Of a stretch of DNA of 6,042 bases, positions 5,959 through 6,042 are shown piece by piece. Where the stretch lies: NCBI GenBank assembly GCA_029935255.1, contig JAOZKS010000018.1, positions 11,115 to 17,156 on the forward strand, read 5' to 3'. Source of the DNA: Pontiella sp. (lineage in GTDB: Bacteria > Verrucomicrobiota > Kiritimatiellia > Kiritimatiellales > Pontiellaceae). Made by a program: the position numbers and the translations under genes. How positions within the stretch are numbered: position 1 is the stretch's first letter; every line of letters starts with the position of its first letter. The notes below the pieces were generated by a model that made no database searches, was not told where the DNA came from, and saw only the letters and a list, made by a program, of their open reading frames with translations.

Positions 5959-6014
5959 AATCGAAAGAGGATGTAATTCCCCGATCCTTCGGCTCCGTGC
6001 CGCGATCATGAAGG
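5955..6014. repeat. Dispersed structured repeat, copy B
   Basis: This is the partner of copy A, in the same orientation. The first 30 bases differ at three positions, and the copy then contains CCTTC (5986-5990) and GAAGG (6010-6014), which can pair. An inner stem CGGC (5990-5993) / GCCG (5999-6002) would compete for one base. Its first four T's are also the T-tract of the sulfatase terminator. Sequence after 6014 (GTAACGGCG and onward) may still belong to the element, but the window ends at 6042. Confidence 0.66.
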
Positions 6015-6042
6015 AGTAGGTAACGGCGATTCTGGACGATGA

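Noticed and set aside
6039..6042. ATG at the window end as a possible next gene start
   Set aside because: No Shine-Dalgarno sequence at the right distance and no coding sequence is visible.

Overview
The window looks like part of a carbohydrate and sulfate-ester catabolism region in a PVC-group bacterium, most likely Kiritimatiellota or a relative (Planctomycetes and Lentisphaerota are alternatives). The basis is the gene content: a Tat-signal Gfo/Idh/MocA oxidoreductase, two secreted family S1 sulfatases, and remnants of a DUF1080 protein, a LacI-type regulator and a GH95-like glycosidase. That combination is typical of sulfated-polysaccharide degraders in this group. The lineage is inferred; no rRNA or other marker gene is present.

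Layout: 57-1406 (+) is an intact exported Gfo/Idh/MocA oxidoreductase. 1407-1745 (+) is a broken DUF1080 gene that starts directly after the oxidoreductase stop codon. 1746-2201 has no intact gene; it holds an orphan signal-peptide ORF, a large imperfect hairpin (2057-2103), a 15-bp palindrome (2108-2122) and perhaps the first codons of a GxxExxY-type gene. 2202-3710 (+) is an intact secreted sulfatase with a C-M-A-S-R active-site motif. 3711-4405 is a second degraded gap: the C-terminal tail of a LacI-family regulator on the minus strand (3790-3894), the C-terminal part of a GH95-like glycoside hydrolase (about 3941-4174, perhaps with a frameshifted continuation to 4275), then a structured dispersed repeat (copy A, from 4292) and a hairpin in the leader of the next gene. 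4406-5899 (+) is a second intact secreted sulfatase with a C-T-P-T-R motif. It is followed by an intrinsic terminator (5935-5958) and a second copy of the dispersed repeat (copy B, from 5955), which runs towards the window end.

How the parts fit: both sulfatases should be exported and remove sulfate from a glycan, each needing conversion of the active-site cysteine to formylglycine by an enzyme encoded elsewhere. The oxidoreductase probably acts on a sugar or sugar derivative outside the cytoplasm. The three intact genes share a strand but are separated by about 800 and 700 bases of gene debris, so they are probably separate transcription units rather than a tight operon. The main story is a catabolic locus undergoing turnover: genes of the same functional class (DUF1080, LacI, GH95-like) survive only as fragments, and the second sulfatase sits between two copies of a repeat. 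I found no CRISPR array, tRNA, rRNA or intact transposase.
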